From Paulinella micropora (taxonomy: Eukaryota; Cercozoa; Imbricatea; Euglyphida), in NCBI GenBank assembly GCA_009731375.1, contig BJOX01000354.1, positions 322,820 to 365,718 of the forward strand: a stretch of DNA of 42,899 nucleotides, in the 5' to 3' direction. This document shows, in pieces, positions 15,976 to 24,101 of the stretch (positions within the stretch are counted from its first letter, which is position 1; every line of letters starts with the position of its first letter). A program made the translations under genes and the position numbers. The notes under the pieces are model-generated. The model worked only from the letters and a program-made list of their open reading frames with translations, was not told the DNA's origin and made no database searches.

Positions 15976-18900
15976 ATGTCCCAATATAAATCCTTACTTG
16001 GCCTTAATGAATTGGCCGTTGATAGTCTAAACATACTTAACTTAGACTTAACGAACACCAACATAGTGGGCTTAAACACAGACAGAGTGCCAGAAGATGC
16101 AGACCCCGTAAATCTTTATTACACTGACGACCGATTTGATACACGTCTCGCTTTAAAATCAACTACGGATATCAAAGAAGGAAAAAATATATACTATACA
16201 GAGCAACGAGTAAGGGACAACGACGAAGTCAAAGCCTCAACTCACACCGCACTAATACTTCTAATCCGCACCAAACCAGTTTATATAATTTGATAGACAC
16301 AAACATATTTGCACAAGTGAGCGGGCAATACTTAACTTACAACGATGTAGAAGGCAAATGGAAGAATACAGCCCTTGGTTCAATTGATACACTTTCAGAT
16401 GTGGTTATAACCGCGCCGATAGCGATGAATAGTTATCTAACCTATAATTCAATAAACTGGGTAAATAAAACCTTTCCGATAAATGTGGATGAATTCGGCA
16501 ACATTAGTATGGGAAGGAAGAATATAACAGGAGTTAATTTACTAAATGACAAAGGTGTTGATGAATGGATATTTGAGCATAATGATAATAATAATAAGGT
16601 GTCAGCAGCTGGAAGTATAGACTCACATAGCGATGTGACAATATCAGGCTTCCCAGCAGATAACCAACTGATTATGTATAGCACAGGACAATGGAGAAAC
16701 ACCGCACCACCCTTTCTTAGATTAGACGGAACTGCTAGTATGACGGGAGGACTAAATATGGGTGGTTTTGCTATTTCAGGGGCTTCTACATATAATCGCA
16801 GTTGATGGTTCGGTGGTTAAACTAACAAGAGACCAAACTATAGCGGGTATTAAGACATTTAGCAGTATAATAAATGCGAGTGCGGGTCTTGATATGAAAA
16901 GCCAAAGCATAACAAATGTAAATCAACTAAATGGTAGGTCTATCACAACTTGGCTATCAGAGCACGATACGAACACGGCGAAAGTGTCGGCAAGTGGAAG
17001 TATTGATACACATAGCGATGTGATTATAACAACAGCATCAGACAATCAACTACTAATTTATAGCACAGGGCAATGGCGAAACGTGGCATCACCCTTTCTT
17101 AGATTAGACGGCACTGCTAGTATGACGGGAGGGCTAAATATGGGAAACCAAAGCATAACAAATGTGAATTTAGTTGATGGTGTGGATGTTTCTGTCCTTG
17201 ATAGTTCGGTGGTCAAAACTTCAAGAAACCAAACCATAGCAGGAATTAAGACATATAGCAGTGGTGTTGAAATAACTGGAAATTCAACGAATGCAACAAC
17301 AAAAGGAACATTCGTGGTTTTTAACTCCACATCCAATATAGGAACTATCGGATGCCTTGATATGGGCACTGGTGTAAATTATACCTTTGAAATAATTGCC
17401 AAAAAAATAAGTTTCATTATTGATGGAGCGATTGTTGCGTGGATTAATGCCACGGGCTTAGATTGTAATAGTAGTCGGATTGTTAATCTAGGAGCACCAC
17501 AAAATGCGAATGAAGCGGTAAATAGGCAATATCTAGATGATAATTGTGTGAAACTAACAACAGACCAAACCATAACAGGAAGTAAAACATTCAACGGGGC
17601 GAGCACTACGATAAAATATCTAACTTTAACGAACAATGCCGATTTTAATAATCAAACTATCACTAATGGTGGAAATATCACATATAATGGGGCGAGGATA
17701 TTAAACCAAAATGGAGGAGATATATTCTTTTCACAGACATCAGGTGATTATCAATATTTCTTATTTACTCTAAATACCGCTACAAGTGGAACCGCTAACC
17801 AACGAGGTTATGTATTTACGAATGTAGCATTTGATGTAAAAGGGGCGGGACTTTATATTTCAAAACTTTTGGATAATGAAAGTGCTTCGNNNNNNNNNNA
17901 ATATTTTGGACAATAAAAGTGCTTCGTCTGACATTGTCCGTGTTAACAATGCTGGCGGTATGCGGTTTTATGGTGCTTTGGATATGAATTCAAACAACAT
18001 AACAAATGGTGGAACAATAACAGGAACAACAATTACTTCAACCGCAGGAATAACTACAACTACATTAACGGCGAGCGGATTATTAACGGCAAATGCGGGT
18101 ATATCAACAACAACATTAACAACAAGCGACAATATAGTAGTAGGTGCTGGAAAAAGTGTTTTCATAGATAGGTCAGGACATACAAACACAAACAACAAAT
18201 TAGTTTTGTGGGATGGTGGAACAGGCTTCACGACTGCTTTTAATGGATTTGGTATTAAACTAGACACAATGATGTACAATGTTAATGCTACAACTGATAA
18301 TCACATATTTTACTATGGTGCCACAAATGAATTATTTAGAATTGGTAATGCAGGTATTACTGCTTCAAAGATATTCATAGCAAACCAAGGGGCAAAAATA
18401 ACAATTCAAAACGGAGCAAACGGAGGACCAAATAATGGAATATTTTTGTATGCAAGCAATGACACGAACTGGGGGATTTATATGGGTCAGCCGGGAAATA
18501 ACAGAAGTTTATCAAATGGAACAGCGGTCGCTGGAAATGGTATTACGGGTTTTCTTATGAGATTTAGAGTAAATAATTATACAAATGAGGGTGCTGTGTG
18601 GGAAAATAGCGGTGAAATTCTTTTAATGTCGTTAAATGGATCAGACGGATCTTTATGGACAAAAGGATTGATAACGGCGAATGCTGGATTAACTATGCCA
18701 ACAACATCCAGCGGATTTTTAACACTAAGACAAAGACCATCAAATACGTCCAACCCTCAAATATTTATGAAAGCAGGAGATTCTTCAGGTTATGCGGTGG
18801 TGAATACAGGTGGATTATTACATGCTTGGTCGACTTCATTATCAAATGGTGAAAACAATACAGGATATGTTTATTTGGCTGCGGGAGCAAATGCATGGTC

Positions 18901-19269
18901 TTCTGGTTCAGACAGGAGATTAAAATCAGATATTAAAACACTAGACTGTGAGGGAATTATTGGAAATCAGACGAGAAAAAAGAAAAAAAGAGCCACGGAT
19001 TTATCGCCGACGAGGTTAAAAAAATATTTCCAGAATTTGTATCTGAAAGTGGAATGAAGGCAGACGACGGAAAAAGCATCCTTGAAGGAGTATCATATAT
19101 GGAATTTATACTAATACTGGTTAGTGCTTTTCAACATATGGCGGAAAAGGTAGTTAATTTAGAAAAAGAAAATAAAAATCTTATGAATATACCACAAGAC
19201 CAAGCAAACCAATTAGCAGAAATACGAGCAGTATATTTATCAACTACACTCCCAATCTCAAATATTTGA
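15976..19269 (+). pseudogene. Long fibre-like protein with C-terminal S74 chaperone domain, element R, disrupted
   Basis: Same architecture as element L: N-terminus with LNLDLTNTNIVGLNTDRVPE and LYYTDDRFDTRLALKS repeats, then repeated DGTASMTGGLNMG and DQTIAGIKTFSS modules and a Gly/Asn/Thr shaft. The S74 domain begins SGSDRRLKSDIKTLDC and continues in another frame with GFIADEVKKIFPEFV, followed by a C-terminal coiled coil (MAEKVVNLEKENKNL). Breaks: one base missing near 16240 (TCAACTCA-CACC), about 20 bases missing near 16795, the gap at 17890, and a frame change near 18980. The final codons and the TGA (19267-19269) come from an inserted palindrome. The shaft is about 90% identical to element L, but the region after about 18150 and the S74 domain are different versions. 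Confidence 0.8.
17890..17899. other. Assembly gap in the fibre gene (R)
   Basis: Left flank TTTTGGATAATGAAAGTGCT and right flank TTTTGGACAATAAAAGTGCT are near-duplicates with two differences. The joined contigs probably come from non-identical copies. Confidence 0.85.
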
Positions 19270-19290
19270 GATATCCCGTTTGTTGATAAA
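19233..19290 (-). repeat. Boundary hairpin at the fibre 3' end (R)
   Basis: TATTTATCAAC...GTTGATAAACG. The loop carries the perfect palindrome ATCTCAAATATTTGAGAT (19255-19272), which supplies the fibre stop codon. It is fused without a spacer to the next hairpin. Confidence 0.8.
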
Positions 19291-19343
19291 CGATATTTGA
19301 CAATAAACGAAAGTGCGAATAGCACGAAGTGAAATTGTCAAAT
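19291..19343 (+). repeat. Boundary hairpin, membrane-protein leader (R)
   Basis: CGATATTTGACAAT...ATTGTCAAATG with loop stem GTGCG-AATA-GCAC. The gene-side end is shortened and runs straight into the ATG at 19342. Confidence 0.8.
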
Positions 19344-19686
19344 GGCAACTAGACTTCATAGACCACCACCTATTATGGATATGGATGGCGAACTAACTCC
19401 AGAATTAAAGTCTCGTGTTCTTGAAGTAGAACTAAAGACTGAGGAAAAAAAAGTAGAGCACGAATTGGAAGATAACTGGAATTGTTGTTGTATAAAAAAC
19501 AGACCGACAGACAGCCGACTTATTAAATACTTATTTCAAATGGGTATCATTATTGCCATTATAACCCTTTGTATCGTGAGGCTATCTGAAAAGAACTTGC
19601 CGTGCGAGGTTGCTAATACTTATGTCGGAATCCTAACATTGCTTATTGGCATTTGCCTTCCATCACCTTCTTCAAGTAAGAAGTGA
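19342..19686 (+). CDS. Small two-helix membrane protein, element R
   Basis: 114 residues, intact. Charged N-terminal half (MDGELTPELKSRVLEVELK), the cysteine cluster NWNCCCIKNRP, then hydrophobic segments FQMGIIIAIITLCIVRL and NTYVGILTLLIGICLP with a polar loop between, and a serine/lysine tail SPSSSKK. The stop TGA is the first part of the downstream hairpin (TGATATT). The N-terminal half is cytosolic or internal by the positive-inside rule only weakly; topology is uncertain. Flanked by hairpins on both sides here but by none in element L. Confidence 0.78.
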   Translation: MATRLHRPPPIMDMDGELTPELKSRVLEVELKTEEKKVEHELEDNWNCCCIKNRPTDSRLIKYLFQMGIIIAIITLCIVRLSEKNLPCEVANTYVGILTLLIGICLPSPSSSKK

Positions 19687-19742
19687 TATTTATCAACTTC
19701 ACTATCGTTGCTGCCGCAACTCCCGTTTGTTGATAAACATCG
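19685..19742 (-). repeat. Boundary hairpin at the membrane-protein 3' end (R)
   Basis: On + GATATTTATCAAC...GTTGATAAACATCG, loop stem GTTGC-TGCC-GCAAC. The loop is the reverse complement of the type seen at 4785-4842. Together with 19763-19826 it forms a pair absent from element L. Confidence 0.88.
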
Positions 19743-19762
19743 TAAAAAAATAAAATGGAAGA

Positions 19763-19826
19763 CGATGTTTGAGAATAAGCGAGAAATCTGGCGATTAGCC
19801 AGATAGAAGCAAAATTCTCAAATATC
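19763..19826 (+). repeat. Boundary hairpin at the secreted-protein 3' end (R)
   Basis: CGATGTTTGAGAAT...ATTCTCAAATATC. The loop includes the mini-palindrome ATCTGGC-GATTA-GCCAGAT (19786-19804). The stop codon of the minus-strand gene overlaps the AATATCA end. Confidence 0.88.
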
Positions 19827-20091
19827 AAAGAAATGTACATTCATAGGTATGTGTCATATACCATCTATTATCACCCGCACAGATTAACGGCAGGGCTTCA
19901 TCAAAACTAACACACCAATCACTCATAGGCTTATACACACATTTAAATTTAGTTTCTATTCCTTGCTTTATACAATAAGCACAACTCTCATTTTTTTTCT
20001 CACTGACCCGTGAGTAAAAGTCGCAGGCCGTCCGACCTAGCACAAATCTCCAACAAGTTGGAGATGTCATAAACAAGAATATTAAAATCAT
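19825..20091 (-). CDS. Small secreted cysteine-containing protein, element R
   Basis: 88 residues. The hydrophobic N-terminus (MILIFLFMTSPTCWRFVLG) is a probable signal peptide; part of it (TSPTCWR) is encoded by a palindrome at 20046-20065 not present in element L. The mature part carries CAYCIKQGIETKFKCVYKP, DWCVSFDEALPLICAG and a C-terminal YECTFL, six or more cysteines. Encoded opposite to the morphogenesis genes and divergent from the 121-residue gene with a 22-bp spacer. No family recognised. It might be a secreted effector or a small virion surface protein. Confidence 0.65.
   Translation of the reverse strand: MILIFLFMTSPTCWRFVLGRTACDFYSRVSEKKNESCAYCIKQGIETKFKCVYKPMSDWCVSFDEALPLICAGDNRWYMTHTYECTFL
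20046..20065. repeat. Mini-palindrome inside the signal-peptide coding sequence (R)
   Basis: ATCTCCAAC-AA-GTTGGAGAT, 9-bp perfect arms. It is read in frame in the secreted-protein gene. Element L lacks it at the equivalent position (about 5335-5350). Confidence 0.8.
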
Positions 20092-20113
20092 TTTTTTATA
20101 TTATACAAAATAT

Positions 20114-20514
20114 ATGATGACGGAGTTCAAATACCAAAAGATTATTTTTCTGAGCAATGATTTTGCTGGAGGAAGCAAAACATTTAATAAAAATATTCAA
20201 ATGTCATTCACACCCACCAAAATGAATGTTAAGTTTATCCACTATATGAACGACCAGACCGAAACCAAAACCAGNNNNNNNNNNACGACCAGACAGAGAC
20301 AAAAACCAGAATGCTTTACATGGATAGAATTGGAATTATTGGAACATTTGCGGACAGCACCACAGCAAACATTTCAAACCTTAGTTATAATTTAGGTGTT
20401 GTCGGATGGACTGACGGCCAATATACATTTAAAGTCCTTGAAATTGACAGCGGAAATATTGACACAGGAAATTTAGCAGGCCGAATTGTCATATGCTTAG
20501 AATTCTTAGGCTGA
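20114..20514 (+). CDS. Conserved 121-residue virion-region protein, element R (gapped)
   Basis: Starts MMTEFKYQKIIFLSNDF. A 10-N gap at 20275-20284 interrupts it; the flanks CGACCAGACCGAAACCAAAA and CGACCAGACAGAGACAAAAA are near-duplicates, so the true gene is probably continuous and the same length as in element L. It continues with LYMDRIGIIGTFADSTTANI and ends VICLEFLG at TGA 20512-20514, which belongs to the downstream hairpin. Beta-rich, conserved between the copies, function unknown. Confidence 0.65.
20275..20284. other. Assembly gap in the 121-residue gene (R)
   Basis: Near-identical 25-bp flanks with a few mismatches on either side of ten N; see the gene entry. Confidence 0.85.
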
Positions 20515-20590
20515 TATTTATCAACTTCACTCTCATTCGCTTTGCTCATACTCGTAATCTCAAACTTGTTTGAGATATTGATAAACATCG
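20513..20590 (-). repeat. Boundary hairpin at the 3' end of the 121-residue gene (R)
   Basis: On + GATATTTATCAA...TTGATAAACATCG. The loop contains the mini-palindrome ATCTCAAAC-TT-GTTTGAGAT (20557-20576). Confidence 0.85.
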
Positions 20591-20623
20591 AACACCGATT
20601 TATTTTAAACCATAAAGAAAAAA

Positions 20624-20683
20624 CGATGTTTTAGAATATAGAGAGAAATATCTTGCTTGATAGAAGCGCAATTCTAAAATATC
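20624..20683 (+). repeat. Boundary hairpin, ATPase leader (R)
   Basis: CGATGTTTTAGAAT...ATTCTAAAATATC, abutting the ATG at 20684. The loop has a degraded ATATCTTGCTTGATAG palindrome where element L has the GTGC/GCAC stem. Confidence 0.88.
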
Positions 20684-21517
20684 ATGCTTAAGATTAACAA
20701 TGTCAAGGTGAAGCCTGTAAAACAAGAGGGGGATGGAAATAAAAAAGCAAAAGGTTATAAATTATTCAACGAGCCGTATGCCAACATATTTCTACTCGCC
20801 CGTAAGAAGAGCGGGAAAACAACGGCACTCTTTGAAATACTGAAACGGACTACAGACAGAAAAACCCGTATTGTCATTATTGCTTCAACAATTCACAAGG
20901 ACTACATTTATAAAGCAATGGTAAAGCACTTTAAGAACAGAGGCAACCCGATGGCAATATATACCTTTCTTAAATCGGATGGTAATCTCCGACGTGTCGG
21001 AGATAGTGTCATTGATTATGAACTTGACAAACTGAGCAAACCAGATGAAGAGCAGGAAGGCGAAATTAAACAGGACGATAAAGAACCGATGGAGAAAACA
21101 CAATTTTTATACTTTGGAAAAGAAAAGAAACAGAGCGCCGCGGAGGCACCAAAAGAACGACCAAGTAAGTATATTTCTCCAGAGGTTGTTTTTGTTTTGG
21201 ATGATTTAGGAAGTGGATTAAGAGACAAGTCCGTAAGTGATTTGTTAAAAAAGAACAGACACTCTAAATCAAAGGTGATTATGTCAAGCCAGTATTTAAA
21301 TGACCTACGACCAGAAGCCATTAAGCAGTTAGATTATTTATTAATCTTTCCAGGCCAGTCTCAGGACAAAATGGAACTCGTGTATAAGCATTTAGACCTA
21401 TCTTTTGCTTTGATTATTTTCTTCAAAAGTATCACGAAGCAACAAAGGAACGATTTAATTTTCTTTATGTTTCAAGTGTTGATGATGAACTCCGCAAAAA
21501 CTTTGCTTACAGATTAA
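20684..21517 (+). CDS. FtsK/HerA-type DNA packaging ATPase, element R
   Basis: 277 residues, intact. Walker A is at about residues 38-46 (LARKKSGKT), Walker B at about 168-174 (EVVFVLDDLGSG). The region between is rich in charged residues and differs from element L by a block at residues 101-107 (NLRRVGD), encoded by a perfect palindrome (20985-21004) inserted in frame. Downstream comes VIMSSQYLNDLRPEAIKQLD, with a polar residue in the sensor-like position. The family powers genome packaging in Polintons, virophages and nucleocytoplasmic large DNA viruses. It is flanked by hairpins at both ends. Confidence 0.9.
   Translation: MLKINNVKVKPVKQEGDGNKKAKGYKLFNEPYANIFLLARKKSGKTTALFEILKRTTDRKTRIVIIASTIHKDYIYKAMVKHFKNRGNPMAIYTFLKSDGNLRRVGDSVIDYELDKLSKPDEEQEGEIKQDDKEPMEKTQFLYFGKEKKQSAAEAPKERPSKYISPEVVFVLDDLGSGLRDKSVSDLLKKNRHSKSKVIMSSQYLNDLRPEAIKQLDYLLIFPGQSQDKMELVYKHLDLSFALIIFFKSITKQQRNDLIFFMFQVLMMNSAKTLLTD
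20985..21004. repeat. In-frame mini-palindrome in the ATPase gene (R)
   Basis: ATCTCCGAC-GT-GTCGGAGAT, 9-bp perfect arms, encoding NLRRVGD between conserved segments LKSDG and VIDYELDKL. Element L has GVNVIDYEL with no palindrome (net difference 18 nt). Confidence 0.88.
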
Positions 21518-21523
21518 AATAAT

Positions 21524-21577
21524 GATATTCGTAAATCCACACTCCCGCTACCGCTCCCGCGTGTTTTACGAACATCG
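21524..21577 (-). repeat. Boundary hairpin at the ATPase 3' end (R)
   Basis: On + GATATTCGTAAAT...TTTTACGAACATCG, loop CACACTCCCGCTACCGCTCC. The same loop recurs in reverse complement at 22066-22118 and 28497-28550. It shares its CG with the next hairpin, giving AACATCGATGTT with no spacer. Confidence 0.88.
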
Positions 21578-21640
21578 ATGTTTATCAACAAACGTGATAT
21601 CTGACGATCAGTCAAATTGGGAGTGAAGTTGATAAATATC
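21576..21640 (+). repeat. Boundary hairpin upstream of the pX-like gene (R)
   Basis: CGATGTTTATCAAC...GTTGATAAATATC. Loop palindrome ATCTGAC-GATCA-GTCAAAT (21599-21617), one mismatch. Confidence 0.88.
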
Positions 21641-21673
21641 AATTTTTTAATTAATTATTTTTCTGTATTATAT

Positions 21674-21985
21674 ATGCCAGTATCACCAGTGATAATTTCA
21701 CAACCATCAGGATATAACATCGGATACAATCCATCAATGCCACAGAAGGGAGGAAAAAAGAAAACTAAGAAGAAGGGATGTGGTCAAAAGGGAGGAAAGA
21801 TTAACTGGGCTAAGGTCGGAAAAACAGCCATGGCTGTTAATAAATTCCTTCGCGATAACAAGATTATTTCAAAGACCGCTAATGCCCTTGGCGATGTCGG
21901 GGTTCCATATGCGTCTCGTATTGGTTCTACTGCTGCAAAACTTGGTTATGGTAAGCAACGAGGAGGGGCTGTAAAGTTTCGCTGA
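21674..21985 (+). CDS. Small basic virion protein, adenovirus pX/pVI-like, element R
   Basis: 103 residues from ATG 21674 (MPVSPVIISQPSGYN), preceded by TATTATAT. Same layout as element L: Gly/Lys block, amphipathic helix INWAKVGKTAMAVNKFLRDN, then KIISKTANALGDVGVPYAS and the tail KLGYGKQRGGAVKFR. Substitutions between copies are mostly conservative (RTAGALSS to KTANALGD), which suggests it was under selection. Assignment to pX/pVI-like proteins is from composition, size and gene order. Bounded by hairpins on both sides. Confidence 0.65.
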   Translation: MPVSPVIISQPSGYNIGYNPSMPQKGGKKKTKKKGCGQKGGKINWAKVGKTAMAVNKFLRDNKIISKTANALGDVGVPYASRIGSTAAKLGYGKQRGGAVKFR

Positions 21986-21986
21986 T

Positions 21987-22045
21987 GATATTTGACAATT
22001 TCACTCTCATTCGCTTTGCTCATTCTCGTTTATTGTCAAACATCG
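21987..22045 (-). repeat. Boundary hairpin at the pX-like gene 3' end (R)
   Basis: On + GATATTTGACAAT...ATTGTCAAACATCG, with loop TCACTCTCATTCGCTTTGCT. Confidence 0.88.
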
Positions 22046-22065
22046 AATGGTTAGTTAATGAAATG

Positions 22066-22118
22066 CGATGTTTGTAAACACACGGGAGCGGTAGCGGGAG
22101 TGTGGATTTACAAATATC
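22066..22118 (+). repeat. Orphan boundary hairpin between the pX-like and coiled-coil genes (R)
   Basis: CGATGTTTGTAAA...TTTACAAATATC with the GGGAGCGGTAGCGGGAG loop. No gene follows; 5 bp later comes ACCATCG, which looks like the outer end of another hairpin whose body is missing, then a T-rich spacer and the coiled-coil leader hairpin. Confidence 0.8.
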
Positions 22119-22161
22119 ACAACCATCGTTTCAGATTAATTTTTTTAATAAAGAAAAATAT

Positions 22162-22213
22162 ATGTTTTAGAATAAGCGATAATGCGAAGCATGAAGCGCA
22201 ATTCTAAAATATC
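22162..22213 (+). repeat. Boundary hairpin, coiled-coil leader (R)
   Basis: ATGTTTTAGAAT...ATTCTAAAATATC; the initial CG is lost. The loop has two in-frame ATG codons that now serve as the gene's only possible starts. Confidence 0.85.
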
Positions 22214-22946
22214 AAAGGCTAAGGTAAGACCATCACGAGTGTATAGAAATAAGAGCGGGAGGCCTTATATTATCCAGAAGGGTAAAAAATATTATCTTAA
22301 TTTTGGTAAGAAAACAAATGATTTAAGCACATTACAAATAGTTAAACTTTTTATGAAATATATTGGTAATAAGCCAAAGTCGCAAAGGGCTAGTCGCAAG
22401 CCAAGGGAAAAAATAATCAAATCTGATTTCAATCGTCTTGAACACGAGAACCGAAACCAGATACAAAGCAACTTACAAAAGAAATATGAGTTAATACATG
22501 ACGAGGAAGAAAAGGAAAAGAAGAAAAGGGAGGATTTAGAAGAGGAGAAGAAGAGGCTAGAAAGAAAAATCAAAGCAGATACTAAGGAACTAAATGAAAT
22601 AATGAATAGGGATCATAAAAGACAACTGGCGAAGATTAAGGAAAGACAGGAAGAAAAGTCTAGGGAACAGAAAAAGGAACAACAACTTATTCAGGAACTA
22701 CAGGCAGAACAACGACATAGACAGGGATTATTGACGGCTCCAGTTGCACAGCCTATTATAGCGAACCCGAATCCCCCTTCAACTACAAATAAACCAAAGA
22801 AAACCGCAACTACATCTTCCCCAAAAATAACTGATATAACTGACAAAGTAAATAAACAAGAAAAAGATTTGGAAGAAGAAAAGAGACGAAGAATTATTGA
22901 TGAAATGTTCTCCGAGAAAACGAGAAAAAAACGTGTCAAAAAATGA
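22182..22946 (+). CDS. Basic coiled-coil protein, element R
   Basis: Up to 254 residues. The first 12 codons (ATG 22182 or 22191) are encoded by the leader hairpin; there is no ATG after the hairpin, unlike element L. Basic N-terminal module KVRPSRVYRNKSGRPYIIQK, then a long charged helix (QIQSNLQKKYELIHDEEEKE and following KKREDLEEEKKRLERK) and a Lys/Glu tail with FSEKTRKKRVKK. The C-terminal 80 residues differ from element L, which has a Pro/Gly repeat instead. Its stop overlaps the protease ATG (ATGA), indicating a two-gene transcript. Likely an internal virion or scaffold protein; not proven. Confidence 0.7.
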   Translation: MRSMKRNSKISKAKVRPSRVYRNKSGRPYIIQKGKKYYLNFGKKTNDLSTLQIVKLFMKYIGNKPKSQRASRKPREKIIKSDFNRLEHENRNQIQSNLQKKYELIHDEEEKEKKKREDLEEEKKRLERKIKADTKELNEIMNRDHKRQLAKIKERQEEKSREQKKEQQLIQELQAEQRHRQGLLTAPVAQPIIANPNPPSTTNKPKKTATTSSPKITDITDKVNKQEKDLEEEKRRRIIDEMFSEKTRKKRVKK

Positions 22947-23917
22947 AAAATAATACAATAATACATCACCTTAAAAAAGCAGGCATTAATATCCCTATAA
23001 TAAAAAACAAAGGTTCAAACGACTACGCCACTAGTTTAAAGAGATGGTTATACACACAAAAAATCACTGAAAACATATCATCGGCAGAAGATGGATGGGA
23101 TAAACTAGAACAATTTACAACAAAAATGATTGCTAAAAATGAAAGCAAAAAGAATGAAGAAAAAAAAACTCCTGTAAATAGCACTCTATCGCCAATAGAC
23201 CCACCCCGTTTTGAAAATTCTCCAGATGCTAAACAACTTATATTTGAAATGACAAATCCACAACCAGCGGAGACACAACCGACAGATGTAGCACCACCCC
23301 CGAGCACAAGTTCTGCGGAGCCACAGCAACAACAGCAAGAGGAGACAACCATACCCCCGAGCGTCGCGGAGACGCCAGAGCAACCAGATCTATTTCGACG
23401 CGTCGAAATAGATCAGCAAGGAGAGGGACGGGGACTAATGACTAATGAAATAGATGACATAATGAAAAAATATGGATGGTATCTCGGAGCGATAGCCAGT
23501 GATGAAATCAACAAGTTGAAGCCAGGAAGCAGAAAACGATACGGATTTATTATGAATTTGGACAATCACAAGCAAGCAGGGTCTCATTGGATCGCCGTAT
23601 GGATAAGTCTAGATAAAGACAGGAGTGTTGAAGTCTATGACCCCTTAGCACTTTATGAGCCGACAGAATACTTTCAACAACAAATGAAACAACTAATTGA
23701 CCGAAGCCACCCAAGCACATATCTATTAATGAAAATAAATAAGGTTAAAAATCAATCAAACACCTCAGACACATGCGGTTGGCATAGTATAAGATTTTTA
23801 ATGGAGCGGGCGAAAGGCAACCGATTTAAGTTTGCTAGTGGCTATACAGACTTAAAAGAAGAAGAAGCGGAGAAATTAAAGGCACAGAATGGGTATGGGT
23901 TTGACACCTTTTTATAA
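22943..23917 (+). CDS. Adenain-like cysteine protease, element R
   Basis: 324 residues, intact. The N-terminal domain (about 1-75: HHLKKAGINIPIIKNKGSND, LKRWLYTQKI) has no obvious family. A Pro/Gln/Ser linker (about 80-160) contains DLFRRVEID, encoded by a 28-bp perfect palindrome. The catalytic domain begins at about residue 166. Triad by homology: His215 (GSHWIAVW), Asp233 (VYDPLALY), Cys278 (SDTCGWHSIRF). This is the Ulp1/adenain fold that matures capsid proteins at Gly-Gly-type sites. Translationally overlapping with the coiled-coil gene; a hairpin follows the stop. Confidence 0.88.
   Translation: MKNNTIIHHLKKAGINIPIIKNKGSNDYATSLKRWLYTQKITENISSAEDGWDKLEQFTTKMIAKNESKKNEEKKTPVNSTLSPIDPPRFENSPDAKQLIFEMTNPQPAETQPTDVAPPPSTSSAEPQQQQQEETTIPPSVAETPEQPDLFRRVEIDQQGEGRGLMTNEIDDIMKKYGWYLGAIASDEINKLKPGSRKRYGFIMNLDNHKQAGSHWIAVWISLDKDRSVEVYDPLALYEPTEYFQQQMKQLIDRSHPSTYLLMKINKVKNQSNTSDTCGWHSIRFLMERAKGNRFKFASGYTDLKEEEAEKLKAQNGYGFDTFL
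23386..23413. repeat. In-frame 28-bp perfect palindrome in the protease linker (R)
   Basis: Arms GATCTATTTCGACG and CGTCGAAATAGATC with no loop. It lies between conserved TPEQP and QQGEGRG. Element L has a different P/Q/E sequence there and no palindrome. Confidence 0.9.
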
Positions 23918-23919
23918 AA

Positions 23920-24013
23920 GATATTCGTAAATCCACACTCTCATTCGTTTCACTCATTTTCGTGTATCTTTGTTTTTGACTACTTCAAAAACAAAAACAT
24001 TTTACAAATATCG
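23920..24013 (-). repeat. Boundary hairpin at the protease 3' end (R)
   Basis: GATATTCGTAAAT...ATTTTACAAATATCG. The intergenic-side end is AATATCG rather than AACATCG, an exception to the family. The loop contains a perfect 11-bp palindrome TTTGTTTTTGA-CTACT-TCAAAAACAAA (23969-23995). Confidence 0.75.
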
Positions 24014-24044
24014 TATCCCATTTAATTTTTTCCAAAATAAAAAA

Positions 24045-24095
24045 CGATGTTTTAGAATAAGCGAGAGTGAAACGAAAGCGCTATTCTAAAATATC
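24045..24095 (+). repeat. Boundary hairpin, penton leader (R)
   Basis: CGATGTTTTAGAAT...ATTCTAAAATATC, 6 bp before the penton ATG. Short loop GCGAGAGTGAAACGAAAGCG. Confidence 0.9.
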
Positions 24096-24101
24096 TATAT
24101 C

